Assembly (NCBI GenBank): GCA_026874595.1
Contig: CM049306.1
Location: 108,275,142-108,339,141, forward strand
Length of the DNA stretch: 64,000 nt
Source of the DNA: Sipunculus nudus
Taxonomy: Eukaryota > Annelida > Sipuncula > Golfingiida > Sipunculidae
Direction of reading: 5' to 3'
Under the pieces are notes generated by a model. The model did no database searches, was not told the origin of the DNA, and saw only the letters and a program-made list of their open reading frames with translations. This document shows, piece by piece, positions 52,301-62,279 of this stretch. The position numbers were made by a program, and so were the translations under genes. How positions within the stretch are numbered: the stretch's first letter is position 1; each line of letters opens with the position of its first letter.

Positions 52301-55300
52301 AGAGATTATCCGTAGACAGGTCTAATCAAGTAATAAAACAAGGGAAATAACATCAATATCTTAGGAATCTCATATTTTATCATTGCCAATGGTATTTCAT
52401 TATGACTTTGTAACTGATTCCATAATTATAATCAGCGTGAATTAAAATGAATTAATGTATATATGTGGTTGCTTTTACCTGTATAGAATAAACAATACAA
52501 AAAAGCTTGAACACAGGAGCTCCTACATCACAAATGTTTTGCTGCTGTTTATCTGTTTAAAAAAATATTTAAATATTTAAGAAATGCTTTGCTTTATATA
52601 ACAGGGCCTTGTTACGGAGTCCCAGTTCCCTGTGAAAACTGCACAGTGTACGCAGACAAAGGTAATCCGTCAATGTTTTGGAGGTGCGAAAACGGGACGT
52701 TGATGGCAAAAGAATGCTTAGAGTGTCGTATATATGATACCTGCACGAAAAAGTGCGAGGTGCCTAATATATATAGCTGTGTCCTGCCTTGCCCTACAGC
52801 ACCCCCAACTACAGTAACAGAACCGGCGACCACCACGTCACATACCATACTTACTTCAGATCATCAAAACACCACGTCACAGCCCACATCGACATCAGAT
52901 CAAACAACCACGTCGCAGCCCACATCTACATCAGATCAATCAACCACGTCACAGCCCACATCTACATCAGATCAAACAACCACGTCGCAGCCAACATCGA
53001 CATCAGATCAAACCACCGAGTCACAGCCCACATCTACATCAGATCAAACAACCACGTCACAGCCCACATCTACATCAGATCAAACAACCACGTCGCAGCC
53101 CACATCGAGATCAGATCAAACAACCACGTCGCATCCCACATCAACATCAGATCAATCAACCGCGTCGCAGCCCATATCGACATCAGATCAAACAACCACG
53201 TCGCAGCCCACATCAACATCAGATCAAACAACCACGTCGCAGCCCACTTCGACATCAGATCAAACAACTACGTCGCAGCCCACATCAACATCAGATCAAA
53301 CAACCACATCACAGCCCATATCGACATCAGATCAAACAACCACGTCACAGCCCACATCAACATCAGATCAAACAACCACGTCGCAGCCCACCTCTACATC
53401 AGATCAATCCACCACGTCACAGCCCATATCGACATCAGATCAAACCATCGAGTCACAGCCCACATCTACATCAGATCAAACCACCACGTCACAGCCCACA
53501 TCTACATCAGATCAATCAACCAAGTCACAGCCCACATCTACATCAGATCAAACAATCACGTCACACCCCACATCTACATCAGATCAAACAACCACGTCAC
53601 TGCCCACATCTACATCAGATCAAACAACCAAGTCACAGCCAACATACACATCATATCAATCCACCATGCCACAACCCACATCTACATTAGATCAATCCAC
53701 CACTTCACAGCCCACATCTACATCAGATCAAACAACCACGTCACAGCCCACATCCACATCGGATCAAACCACCACGCCACAGCCCACATCGGCATCAGAT
53801 CAATCGACCACGTCACAGCCCACATCTACATCAGATCAAACATTCACGTCACAGCCCACATCTACATCAGATCAAACCACCACGTCACATCCCACATCTA
53901 CATCAGATCAAACAACCACGTCACAGCTCACATCGACATCGGATCAATCCACCACGTCACAGCCTACATCTTCATCAGCCCAACAAACCACCACCACACA
54001 ACCCACATCGACATCAGATCAATCCACCACGTCACAGCCCACATCCAAAACAGATCAAATCACATCGTCACAGCCCACATCTACATCAGATCAAATCACA
54101 TCGTCTCAGTCCACATCTACATCAGTTCATCAAATCACATCGTCTCAGCCCACATCTACATCAGTTCATCAAATCACATCGTCACAGCCCATGTCTACAT
54201 CAGATCAAATCACATCGTCACAGCCCATGTCTACATCAGATCAAATCACATCGTCACAGCCCATGTCTACATCAGTTATAACCATCACGCAAACGACTCC
54301 GTCATATGTGACTGATAATCTACAGACCACGCAAACGGCTGCTTCATCTGTGACTGAAAAGCAACAGAATACTGAAACAGCACCGGTATTCGTGACAGAT
54401 TACCAGACCACACCATTATCAACGGATAGCCAAACCACGTCGGTCCTGTTTTCACCAACTACAGCTAAGCAGACCTCGCAAGCAGAACTTGTATCCTTAC
54501 CAAATTACCAGACCACGCAGGCAGAAATTTCATCTACGACAGATGTACTGAACACAAATGCAGAAACTTCTACTACTATAGATCATCAGACCACGAAGGC
54601 AGAAACTTCATTTGTGACAGACCAACAGATCACTCAAACAGAGACCTCATCTATGACAGATGACCAGACCACGCATGTAGAACCTCTATCTAAAACAGGC
54701 GATGAGACCACTCAAGTGGAGACGACTACTTGGACAGATGACGGGATCACACAATCATCGATTTCTTATCAGGCATCACAGAAACCGACAAAACTACAAC
54801 CTTCGTCTGCGGGAAGTCACCAGACGACACATGACAGTATGTCGTCTACGCGTGACACCCAGATCATAACAACCGAGCATCATCCAACGCCATCTGGCCA
54901 ACAAACATCAAGTACTGTCTCACAGTCATCATCCCCGTCCTCCTCGACAGACCAACACGACGTCACGCCAGAGGGCCCCTCAGAACCAGCTCGGCAAACA
55001 ACTGATGAGGTTCCATCGACTAAAATACACCACAGTCCGACTGTAACATACACCAGCCAGCAAGTGACAACAGTAAAACCCACTGAGCGGCAGAATCAAA
55101 CGTCAGAGGTTACAGCAGGTCCCTACGAAGAACAGCCTCAACATGCTGGTAATCTGACTTCATCAATACCTTAACATTATTTGTATAGAGATAAATTTGG
55201 AAATATGAATCACTCATAATATTAGTGTTCATAATAAGCAACCTTTTGCTGGTGTCCTAATTTTATTGGAAGCGTCATAAGACTATCCGATGGTATTCTC

Positions 55301-57553
55301 TTGTTGAATAATAATCGACTTTTAGCACTAATGGCCTAGTATGCCTTTTTCCTAAACTCTGGCCATTGACATCATTTCGTTTTATGTATTGCCTAGCAGC
55401 CACAGTAGCCTCAGTCATCACAATATGCTGTCTCATCATCACTGTCATCATCATCATCATCATCGCCATAGTGAGGAGATATCGTTTACGGAGACTGAGA
55501 AGGTAAATCTTTAAATAATGAATACTTTTTATTTAATAATACGAAAACATATTCTCAGGTTACTCGCAACAAATAAATTTTTGCTTATTACAAACATTTT
55601 TTTTCTTCCTTTTATATATTTATATTAACCCTCGAGTGTAAGATCAGTGTATAGTTTCGCCTTCTTTTGATTATATATAACTTACCGCTTTCCTGACTCA
55701 CGTGATAACGTTGATATTGGAACTACTTTTATTGTTCTTCCTTAAACAGGCAGCGCATGGAAGAGGAGAGCACGATAACGGACTCCGTGAGTAAATTTGA
55801 ATAATGTCAACTTACGAATTCAGAACATGTTAATGCCACCAGAGTGCCCTTCATTAGCTCCAGTTCACCCTTCACAGTTCTTAAACAAGCCCAGAATCCT
55901 TAAGAAAGTGAAGACCTCATGATCGGTGTGTGCTAGCAAGTTGTGTCGTGTGTTTATAGCTATGATAGTTTTTGCCATTGTTAATATTTTTATATATTTC
56001 AGACATGATTTGTTGTAATTTCAATTATTTTAATGACTAGTTTCAATACTTTATCCATAAAGGGAAATAAATATTCGTTTTGAACCCCTACAAACCTCCA
56101 TGCTTGTAGAACCTGTTTCCGTTTTCAACATGTGCCGTTAACGAATAAGAAATCAGCATATTACACTATATGCTGTTTACATTTAAGAAACCCAAGGCGT
56201 CGCAATTAGTTCGTCTACTTCGTGCGCTGTCGACACACGTTAGTGTGAGATTAGACCACTTAAACCAGTCCTGAAGGTGGACTTAGCAGTTACAGTCTAA
56301 TTTTAACTCCATTATTTGATTGTAAGTCAGAAAGGAATAAATGACTTCTAAGGCAAAGAAATAATAATAGTAATAAAAGATATGGTTCTCTTGCACCGCC
56401 CGCATCAATTTTAACCCCCCGCATAAAAAAATTATTTTGATTTAATAATAATAATAATGATATATTTAATTTATATAGCGCTAATTCAACAAAATAGTTA
56501 TCAAAAGCGCTTTACAAGACACAAAGCACAGTTTTTCTGAAACATAAAATGTAGATTCCTACTAAAACAAAGATTCCTAAAAGTTAAACCCTAATTCCTA
56601 AGAACTACCAAAAGTTAATATAAAAAGGTAAGTTTTAAGATTTCTTTTAAAAGAAGCTAAAGATGGTGAAGCTCTGATTGAGTGCGGAAGTTCATTCCAC
56701 AACCTTGGTGCCACAGCTGAGAAAGCTCTCGAACGACACATCTCACTTCGTGCTTTAGGAATCACTAAAAGCCCTTGGTCAGATGACCTAAGCTGCCTGA
56801 GTGGAACATAAAAAGTTAAGAGGTTCCTGATGTAAATAGGCGATTGACCATTTATGGCTTTGAAGCCATTGATTTCCATCATTCAAGAGGTGAAATAATA
56901 CAATTTTGATAAGATTTCCTATATTGTGTAGTGTTTTTACCTGTTAGACAAAAAAGTCTGTTATTTTCATGCTTGTTCCTGATCATATGACATATTCATC
57001 GAAACATACAAGAAAAGTTAAAAATAAATTACCCTCCGCCCGCAAGAGTATCTGAAAGAAAGGCCTGAGAACCATACCTTTTTTGGCCTAATAAGGCACT
57101 ATTTCGGCTAATGTCGGACATGCACTCAGTCTTAACCAAAGATTTATGACTCCAGCTCCAATTCGGAGAGTGCTACTTTGGGAATAGTTACCCTCAACTG
57201 CATTTGTAATAGAACTGGCAGGCCTAGGAAGATGACAAGGAAGTTACAACACTAAAATTTGAACAACAACCTTCGAAATGGAATAGTCAGTTGTGAGCAT
57301 CGCAAAATCTGTTACTTTAAAAAAACTACCCGATAGAAGCTACGTGGTTCACTAACGGCTTGCGCCAGTGCACCAGGTCGTTAATGAAAATAATCAGCTC
57401 ATAACCTTCTCTACTGAATACAATATATCTTCAAATACTCCTTGGATGTTTTTACAATATCTAAATTGCCGACAGTATCTTATAGTGATATTATCGAAAT
57501 ATATCCTTATTGCGACATGGGATTCGCATATTGCCTATATAGTTTTCGTCTAT

Positions 57554-57611
<58 letters not shown>

Positions 57612-57781
57612 ACTCTGAAGAAAAACAACACTGTAAATACACTACAGTCTGTTTCACGGGATGCGCATCCCGTGAAACAGAATGTAGTGAATTTACAGTG
57701 TTGTTTTTCTTCAGAGTTGTACTGCTCTGGCCTAGTCTGTAGGCCATAGAGCACTTTACAACGGAGGGTAACTCTACCTTT

Positions 57782-57814
<33 letters not shown>

Positions 57815-59959
57815 TTGTCAATTGTGACTGAAACTGAGAGCAGTAGAGAATAGAATACTGTGGTTGCCTTTATATTGGCGGGGCTGAATTTTCGCGGTTT
57901 TATATTTTTAAAAATTTCATGGGATTCCTTTTTCGCGCTCTATCATTGGTATAGTAGTATATTTGATTATCAAAAATAATTTCATTAACCGGTGATTTCA
58001 CTATTATCTAGGGCTACCTTTTCTCTGTCCGGATATCGCATGTTCGAACATTCACAGACGGCAGAGCCGACGCCTGCGGGAAGCATTGACACCGCTGGCT
58101 GTAATTAGTTCAGGGCCGAGGTTCATTAAACACAGCTCAAATGTTATTAAGGTGTGTCGAGAAACCAACCTCTTACTACAAATCCGTATTTTAAGTTTGT
58201 TTAGGGAAACTGTCTTGATAAGGGTATCTTACTCCTGTTAATTAAAAGTCGAGTCGTAATCACCTGCTCAACCAATAAGGGACGCCTGTAGGTAGCCCCC
58301 TTAATTGTTTCAGTATCAAAGGCAGGGAGTGCCAAGAATAATTTGAGTGCCGTTTATGTTGCTAATTACTTCCATATAGGTGGAAGATGGAAATGTATTC
58401 AGTTTCTCACAGTTAAAATCTGAAGCAAAACATAGTATTCCACTGTTTTACGGCACTTTGGCCCCAAAATGAACTGTGACCTTTCAAATATATTCAAAAT
58501 TCACGTCATCTCTAGCCAGATGATCGTTTGGCGCGTCATGATTTCACAGAATTAGTCCTTTATAAAGTTACAAGGTGGCGTAACCCTAGCGGCTACGTTC
58601 ACTACTGTAGTGGCAAATTTTATTCATTAACATGATTAAATACGGCACAATGTGAAAGAGTACCTACTACTCAATATTCATTTTAAGCGGCACTGGATGT
58701 CATCTAACTTGGCACACATACACGCACATTTTTTTCTGCCCAGCGGGCATTGACACTTTCCAGTCATGTGCGGCGGGACAGGAAAAACTGCGGGGCGCGT
58801 CCGCCGGCGTTAGCCCGCACCTGCAAGGGGTCCCGTTTTTGCAACCAAGCCAACCGACATTATCTTTAGTGGGCCCTGTCATTCTCCCTTAATCATTCAA
58901 CGTATATGCACCAGGCTGGATGGACATCACTACGTAGCTGAAGATAAATCTCAACTGTCGCAAACTGTCGGCAGCTTCTGAAATTAATGATCATGGTCTG
59001 GTATATATGCATTCAAAACTGCGTGGTTTCAATTTCGCGGTCAGAGAGCGACCGCGAATTTCGCGAATTTGAAACCACCGCGAATAAGAAGACAACCACA
59101 GTATCCATGGGTCCTTTAATGCGTCGTTTACTGTGTCTTGCCAAATCGCATTTATTTAATTGTACCGGTATTCTGGTATAACATATTTCCCTGCCATTCG
59201 TTTGATGTATCTTTCCTATGTGCTTATCTGGCGTTTTACTGTAGTTTTTACAGTATCTTAATCATCACATCGCTGTGTAGTTTGACCTTCTGACCCCTGG
59301 CTTTGACACAAACCTGCTCTCGTGACGTTGTCGTAATCAGACGATTCATCAAACCTGTCTTATTTCCATTATCAGTGGTACAAGTGCATGTCGCTCTCTC
59401 TATCAACATAACTATGGATATTGTATTGTTTGTACAATGTTCTCGTTTCTTCTGAAATAGTTCACATTTTTTGCATATTCAAACGTCAACATATTTTGTT
59501 TATAATGATGGGTTAACATCCATTAGTATGATTAGGAATATCATCTAAGCTCATCTAAGGGGGCTTACAGAGATTGGTAAGTTTATTTCTCTATATAAAA
59601 TTGGGCAGAGATTTGTTATCGGCCTTCAACCTGGGACTGTGGTGACAAAAACCCATATTGGCTATGAGTATTTTTATGCCCTTCATTGTGTACATTTTAT
59701 CCTGCAGGACACAGCGTTATATGACTATAGTCGCAGAGGGACTACGTTGAGCGCTCTGTCCGTTGAATCGTGTTACAGTGACTCCAGTAACAGACGGTTA
59801 GTGTACACAGATAACTGGCGGCGACTCAGTGTCGACACCAGGGGGAGCACCCGCTCTGGCAGCAGTGTAGCCACTGACAGAAAACAGGTGTACAACAACA
59901 ACTGGCGGAAATGCAGCATAGCAACTATAGATGACAAACATTCAGGCCATGGAACCTGA
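40130..59959 (+). CDS. Type I membrane mucin with chitin-binding domains (spliced span, six exons)
   Basis: Proposed exons 40130-40244, 47983-48234, 52605-55148, 55400-55502, 55750-55786 and 59708-59959 join in one frame of 1101 codons including stop. Order: signal peptide; chitin-binding type-2 (peritrophin-A/CBM14) domain; a second Cys-rich, CBM14-like domain; about 470 residues of a 12-residue T/S/P repeat; about 285 residues of degenerate T/S/P-rich stalk; one transmembrane helix with basic stop-transfer; about 100-residue cytoplasmic tail. The protein should sit in the plasma membrane with an O-glycosylated extracellular rod and a chitin- or glycan-binding head. CBM14 mucins are known in gut peritrophic matrix, cuticle and molluscan shell or immune proteins. 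A receptor-like role is inferred from the tail. No named orthologue is recognised. The model depends on splice signals and phase, not on transcripts. Confidence 0.82.
40434..40512 (+). CDS. Mucin alternative exon 1b: second signal peptide, or a 27-nt cassette exon
   Basis: ATG at 40434 opens METFWIMFVSLGVLPLTGLI then HGKKPC, also a good signal peptide, and ends at a strong donor gtaagt (40513) in phase 1, the same phase as exon 1a. An internal acceptor tcctgcctctcacag (ends 40485) could instead give a 27-nt in-frame exon, 40486-40512, spliced after exon 1a. Either reading fits exon 2; transcripts would decide. Confidence 0.5.
40513..45827 (+). other. First mucin intron, left part
   Basis: No exon recognised. 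Contains a poly-A run at about 40799-40822, (TA)n tracts at 40971-41026 and 42327-42370, and otherwise AT-rich unique sequence. Confidence 0.55.
45828..46740 (+). mobile_element. Tandem-core element, short forward copy
   Basis: 5' hairpin ttttagctcagctgactgta with gtcatctgagctatatcgat, gtccgtcgtccgtc tract, one to two internal units (ggacctagaatcttct near 45940; GGTGGCGCCACC near 46172), and a tail like that at 33320-33686. The terminal CTTG box is degraded. Confidence 0.65.
46741..47048. repeat. AT-rich stretch ending in a (TA)n tract
   Basis: (TA)n at about 47002-47048 directly abuts the foldback element that follows. Confidence 0.7.
47049..47306. mobile_element. 258-bp near-perfect foldback element between TA tracts
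   Basis: Left arm agaagggtagtgtaaccctc onward is the reverse complement of the right arm ending gggtaacactaccttct. The arms are about 115 bases with very few mismatches, around a short centre near 47180 (catcacctgatgatc). A related copy lies at 57610-57781. Non-coding; a hairpin-forming MITE that seems to target TA repeats. Confidence 0.8.
47307..47982 (+). repeat. (TA)n tract and intron end
   Basis: (TA)n at 47374-47448, then (ATT)n-like sequence near 47600-47650, then AT-rich intron ending at atattttgtatctgtag (AG at 47981-47982), the acceptor of the chitin-binding exon. Confidence 0.7.
47983..48234 (+). CDS. Mucin exon 2: chitin-binding type-2 (CBM14) domain
   Basis: Phase 1 at both ends. 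The domain reads C-NMS...DPSD-C-TYYYQ-C-APGDVVHRMP-C-PNTLFWNRNYGD-C-RYDKA-C, with the aromatic YYYQC and the LFWN segment typical of peritrophin-A modules that bind chitin. It ends in a Pro-rich linker (EPPCPTTAAPPGGPGTPS). A GT donor at 48239 would leave phase 2 and break the next exon. The GC donor tcag/gcaagt at 48235 leaves phase 1, which fits. A second in-frame acceptor (tcag ending at 48000) would remove six residues. Confidence 0.85.
48235..52604 (+). other. Second mucin intron (GC-AG) with internal repeats
   Basis: Contains a tandem duplication of about 600-800 bp (about 48300-48900 and 48950-49700, sharing gaccatatacacctgcaat and gtatataaga), a (TA)n tract at 49261-49326, a tandem-core fragment at 50776-50830 (ttttagctcagctgaatag), and an inverted copy of the duplication's start at about 51955-52210. 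Cys-coding words near 48755 and 49560 are interrupted by stops and are not called exons. Confidence 0.65.
52605..55148 (+). CDS. Mucin exon 3: second Cys-rich domain and T/S/P mucin repeats
   Basis: Acceptor atataacag, phase 1; donor ctg/gtaatc at 55149, phase 1; 848 codons. It starts GPCYGVPVPCENC, has FWRCENGTLMAKECLEC and ends its Cys-rich part near SCVLPCP, a divergent CBM14-like module with possible N-glycosylation at NCT and NGT. About 39 copies of TTSQPTSTSDQT-type repeats follow (52857-54283), then a degenerate region with TD-QTT-AETSS units, then a Ser/Thr/Pro/Gln stalk. Dense Thr/Ser/Pro predicts heavy O-glycosylation. Without splicing the frame would close at TAA 55172-55174, giving a secreted form. 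The repeat is also open in the next frame, a by-product of its 36-bp period. Confidence 0.92.
52857..54283 (+). repeat. 36-bp coding minisatellite (mucin VNTR)
   Basis: About 39 units built on cacatctacatcagatcaaa and caaccacgtcacagc, encoding a 12-residue T/S/P/Q/D repeat. Unit variants (cagcccatatcgaca, tcagttcatcaaatcacatc) cluster, showing local duplication. Copy number is likely polymorphic. Confidence 0.92.
55400..55502 (+). CDS. Mucin exon 4: transmembrane helix
   Basis: Enters in phase 1 and leaves in phase 2. It encodes A-T-V-A-S-V-I-T then CCLIITVIIIIIIIAIV, an uninterrupted hydrophobic segment of about 24 residues, followed by RRYRLRRLR, a strong stop-transfer signal that places the C-terminus in the cytoplasm. 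The acceptor region tagcag is a NAGNAG pair: exon start 55397 or 55400 differs by one Ala and keeps frame. The (atc)n tract codes for the poly-Ile core. Confidence 0.87.
55750..55786 (+). CDS. Mucin exon 5: juxtamembrane segment
   Basis: 37-nt exon after cttccttaaacag. It completes an Arg codon and adds QRMEEESTITDS. Donor gtgagt at 55787 leaves phase 0, matching exon 6. A donor at 55791 (gtaaat) would leave phase 1 and not fit. Acidic residues follow the basic stop-transfer. Confidence 0.78.
55787..56379 (+). other. Fifth mucin intron, first part
   Basis: No exon or repeat recognised before the nested elements that begin near 56380. Confidence 0.6.
56380..57065 (-). mobile_element. Repeat shared with the interior of the Helitron-like element at 37290, split by a LINE
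   Basis: On the minus strand, 57065-56890 (cgggcgg..., catatgatcagga..., gcatgaaaataaca) and 56443-56385 (tgcggggggttaaaattgat) match 37765-37850 and 37950-37985 in order. The LINE fragment lies between the two parts. Confidence 0.6.
56444..56885 (-). mobile_element. 5'-truncated LINE fragment (L2/CR1-like reverse transcriptase C-terminus)
   Basis: The minus-strand frame ends with LRSSDQGLLVIPKARS, then RAFSAVAPRLWNELPHSIRA, then SLASFKRNLKTYLF. This is the very conserved C-terminal block of L2/CR1-type non-LTR reverse transcriptase proteins. Downstream are the typical 3' words taaagcgctt, agcgctatataaat and a (tta)n tail at 56443-56460. About 90 codons remain; the rest of the enzyme is absent, so it is inactive. 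Confidence 0.85.
57066..57555 (+). other. Mucin intron 5, middle part
   Basis: Unique sequence without a recognised feature. Confidence 0.55.
57556..57609. repeat. (TA)n tract
   Basis: Uninterrupted TA dinucleotides directly abutting the truncated foldback copy; another short tract is at 57781-57802. Confidence 0.95.
57610..57781. mobile_element. Foldback element, second copy, left arm shortened
   Basis: Arms acaactctgaagaaaaacaa and its complement meet at gggatgcgcatccc (near 57658-57671). The right side continues with ctctggcctagtctgtaggc and ggagggtaactctacctt as in 47049-47306, but the matching left part is replaced by (TA)n. Confidence 0.75.
57855..59104. mobile_element. 1250-bp TIR-flanked candidate element
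   Basis: Left atactgtggttg (57855) and right caaccacagtat (ending 59104) are perfect 12-bp inverted repeats. Looser similarity continues inward (gcggggctgaattttcgcgg against ccgcgaatttcgcgaatttg). The interior has GC-rich patches (58735-58850). No transposase frame. Confidence 0.5.
59105..59707 (+). other. End of mucin intron 5
   Basis: Unique sequence ending at cattttatcctgcag (AG at 59706-59707), a good acceptor for the last exon. Confidence 0.7.
59708..59959 (+). CDS. Mucin exon 6: cytoplasmic tail
   Basis: Phase 0 start, stop TGA at 59957-59959; 83 residues. It begins DTALYDYSRRGTTLSALSVE and contains a duplicated motif 29 residues apart: VYTDNWRRLSVDT (59801-59839) and VYNNNWRKCSIAT (59888-59926). 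RRLSV and RKCSI fit the basophilic (PKA-like) kinase consensus, and each follows a tyrosine. The tail is Ser/Arg-rich and probably disordered. A duplicated, ordered motif suggests binding or phosphoregulation; the partner is unknown. Confidence 0.85.
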   Translation, partial: DTALYDYSRRGTTLSALSVESCYSDSSNRRLVYTDNWRRLSVDTRGSTRSGSSVATDRKQVYNNNWRKCSIATIDDKHSGHGT

Positions 59960-60580
59960 GAATCTTAACTAAATGCTTTCTTAATTAGTGTTGTATAATC
60001 ACTTGCTGCTCGGTGGAAAATTTTATGTCAATTCCTACAATAGGAAAGATTATAATATCAATGTGTTCAAGTCTCCTAAGAAGCAGATGTAAATATTGTT
60101 TGTATATTGTGTTACATATTTTCTTTAAGGCATTGTGTAGATGTATTTATTGTTTGTATATTATGTTACATATTTTCTATATAGCATTGTAAAGAATCAA
60201 GATATGTTACAAAAGCGGATCTTGAGTTGGCGCAAAGACATACGTAAAATGAAAGCTTTCGCCATGACCATCATGGTCGTCATGTCTTTACGTACATAGT
60301 TATCATGCATACTGTTGACAATATAACATGAACGTTCATAATATGTCATATACTTTACGGATCAAGTAAATGTGTTTTTTTCCCAGTGAGTTGTGGCATC
60401 GGCCACACCTAGCTGTGGATACAAATAATTTCATATTAACCTTTTGTCCATCATTTTGAAATCCTCCTCCTTAATTTGAGGTTAGTTGAAACAGCTGTCA
60501 TTTTGAAAAAAGAGACAATTAGTGTGGAATCTCTTAAAATATGAATTACAATCAGTGTAAAGCCCTCTGAAATAATAAAG
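59960..60580 (+). other. Probable mucin 3' UTR
   Basis: Runs from the stop to AATAAA at 60574-60579. It includes a roughly 56-bp direct duplication (from about 60083 and 60139; ttgtttgtatattgtgttac and ttgtttgtatattatgttac) and a candidate stem-loop at about 60235-60292 (aaagacat paired with atgtcttt, with gaccatcatggtc inside). Confidence 0.5.
60574..60579 (+). terminator. Candidate polyadenylation signal of the mucin gene
   Basis: AATAAA about 615 bases after the stop codon, the first clear canonical signal noticed downstream. Confidence 0.45.
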
Positions 60581-62269
60581 TATGTCGAATATGTGGTTAT
60601 ATATGATGACTTCAGAAAGATGAGGAGACATTTTCACGAAGCCCTGTAAAAATGGAGCAGGCATTATTTGTACGGACGCAGCATAACGTATTTCATGAGA
60701 TCTTGTGTCTCATGAGAGCATACATTTAGGGATACACATGACAGTAACGATTTGGCTGTGTTTGTAGCTGGTTATACATCTCGTTCATTCCTTCACAGAC
60801 GACCAAATTAATAGCCATCTCCGTCAACATCGTGATAGTAGGAGAAAAAGCCGACTTGCTTCGAGATATTCAAACGAGTTATCAAATGTCCTAATAATTG
60901 TGTCCAGAATATATGAAATTGACTTCACAAGTGTCGAGCGCAGCTACCACCAGGGGCGCCCACTGTGTTCCTCACCTAATCCCGATCTGTTAGTATTATA
61001 ACCGCAACATTCTTTAATGTGGGAAATCTCAGGACTCAAAATGTCGCCACTTTATCAATTTAAATTTCTTTAAAAATCATTGCATTCCGACAAAATTTTA
61101 CTTATTTTTGCCCTGATAATAACCTAGTCAACACATCTTCGTTGACACACAAAATATATGTTCATACCAGTAAATGTCACAAGAAGTACCAACGGTTTAA
61201 GGTTGCATATTTTAACAGAAATTTCTCCTTTTTTTTGCTCACAAGCTTTCAGACGATAATATATTTTTTTTACAAGAAATGCCAGTATACAATTTTTTAA
61301 TCCAGAATGAAAGGATTGAATGGATCCACTTTTCACAGAAAATTTACCTATTATTTTGATTTACCAACATCCACCTAGTGTTGTCACGTGGTTCTTTGTG
61401 CACGTGTTCAGCGAGCGTGACACCTTAATGACAGGCCGTAAGTTTACGATGAGAGTGTAAGGTGCTGAGACAATGTGTTCATATACTTATTTATGTATTT
61501 TTTTTCGAAAAGCATAATACAAACGCTTTTCAATATATTGATAACATTATAGCCTAGGTCAAACTGTATTCGCACATTCAACGACCAAAATGATGAAAAT
61601 GAATTTGTCATGAATATTTATATCTTTTATTGTTTTAATTGACTTAAATAAAATAAATTAATTAAACACAAAAGTTTTATCGTTTATTTCTTTTAGTCTT
61701 ATAGCCGTATGAATATATATGCATTTGAAATTTGACAGTAATCTCACTTTGCAGAATAATGAGAGAGCAAGCCATGACTCAGGACTTCGTGACAGATTTT
61801 TTCAGTGGTTAGCATATGATGCGTTATGCTCGCCTTTTTTTTTAAAGAAAAGCTGCACATTAATCAGTGAATATTATTAAAGGATTCTAGCAAACAACAT
61901 ATATTCGCGAGTAAACCAAGAGAACTATGCAGTTCATCAGAGAACCCTCTATATGTTATTACATTCAACACATTCGCAGCAGATCACAGCCATGCAAATC
62001 ACATGGCCTGATTTAAATAAATATTTTAATCATTGTTTCTAATGATAACCAGTTTTGTCGTTTGACACGTCAGAACCATTTATAAATTAGAATATGGGCA
62101 GTCGACCAGCTCCGTGTTTCCCATCGAATCACGGGTCATGGATTTATTGAGTAAAAGCCCGTAAAAGCCCTCCAAATTTTAGGCATGACAGATGCAAAAG
62201 GACCCCACAGAAAAACTATTGTAGGCGGCGCCACCAGTCTTTATATGAGATAAAGCTGTCAAAAAGTCT
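60581..62269 (+). other. Intergenic, no gene seen
   Basis: Unique AT-rich sequence. A ggcggcgccaccagtct remnant near 62225 recalls the tandem-core family. Confidence 0.55.
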
Positions 62270-62279
62270 TTGGACAAGC

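Noticed and set aside
52789-54315. 508-codon open frame overlapping the mucin repeat
   Set aside because: It is the +1 frame of the 36-bp coding minisatellite. The unit length keeps every stop-free frame open; it lacks a start context, domains and splice partners.
55741-55800. Alternative donor gtaaat at 55791 for mucin exon 5
   Set aside because: Leaves phase 1, while the last exon needs phase 0. The gtgagt donor four bases earlier fits and is closer to consensus.
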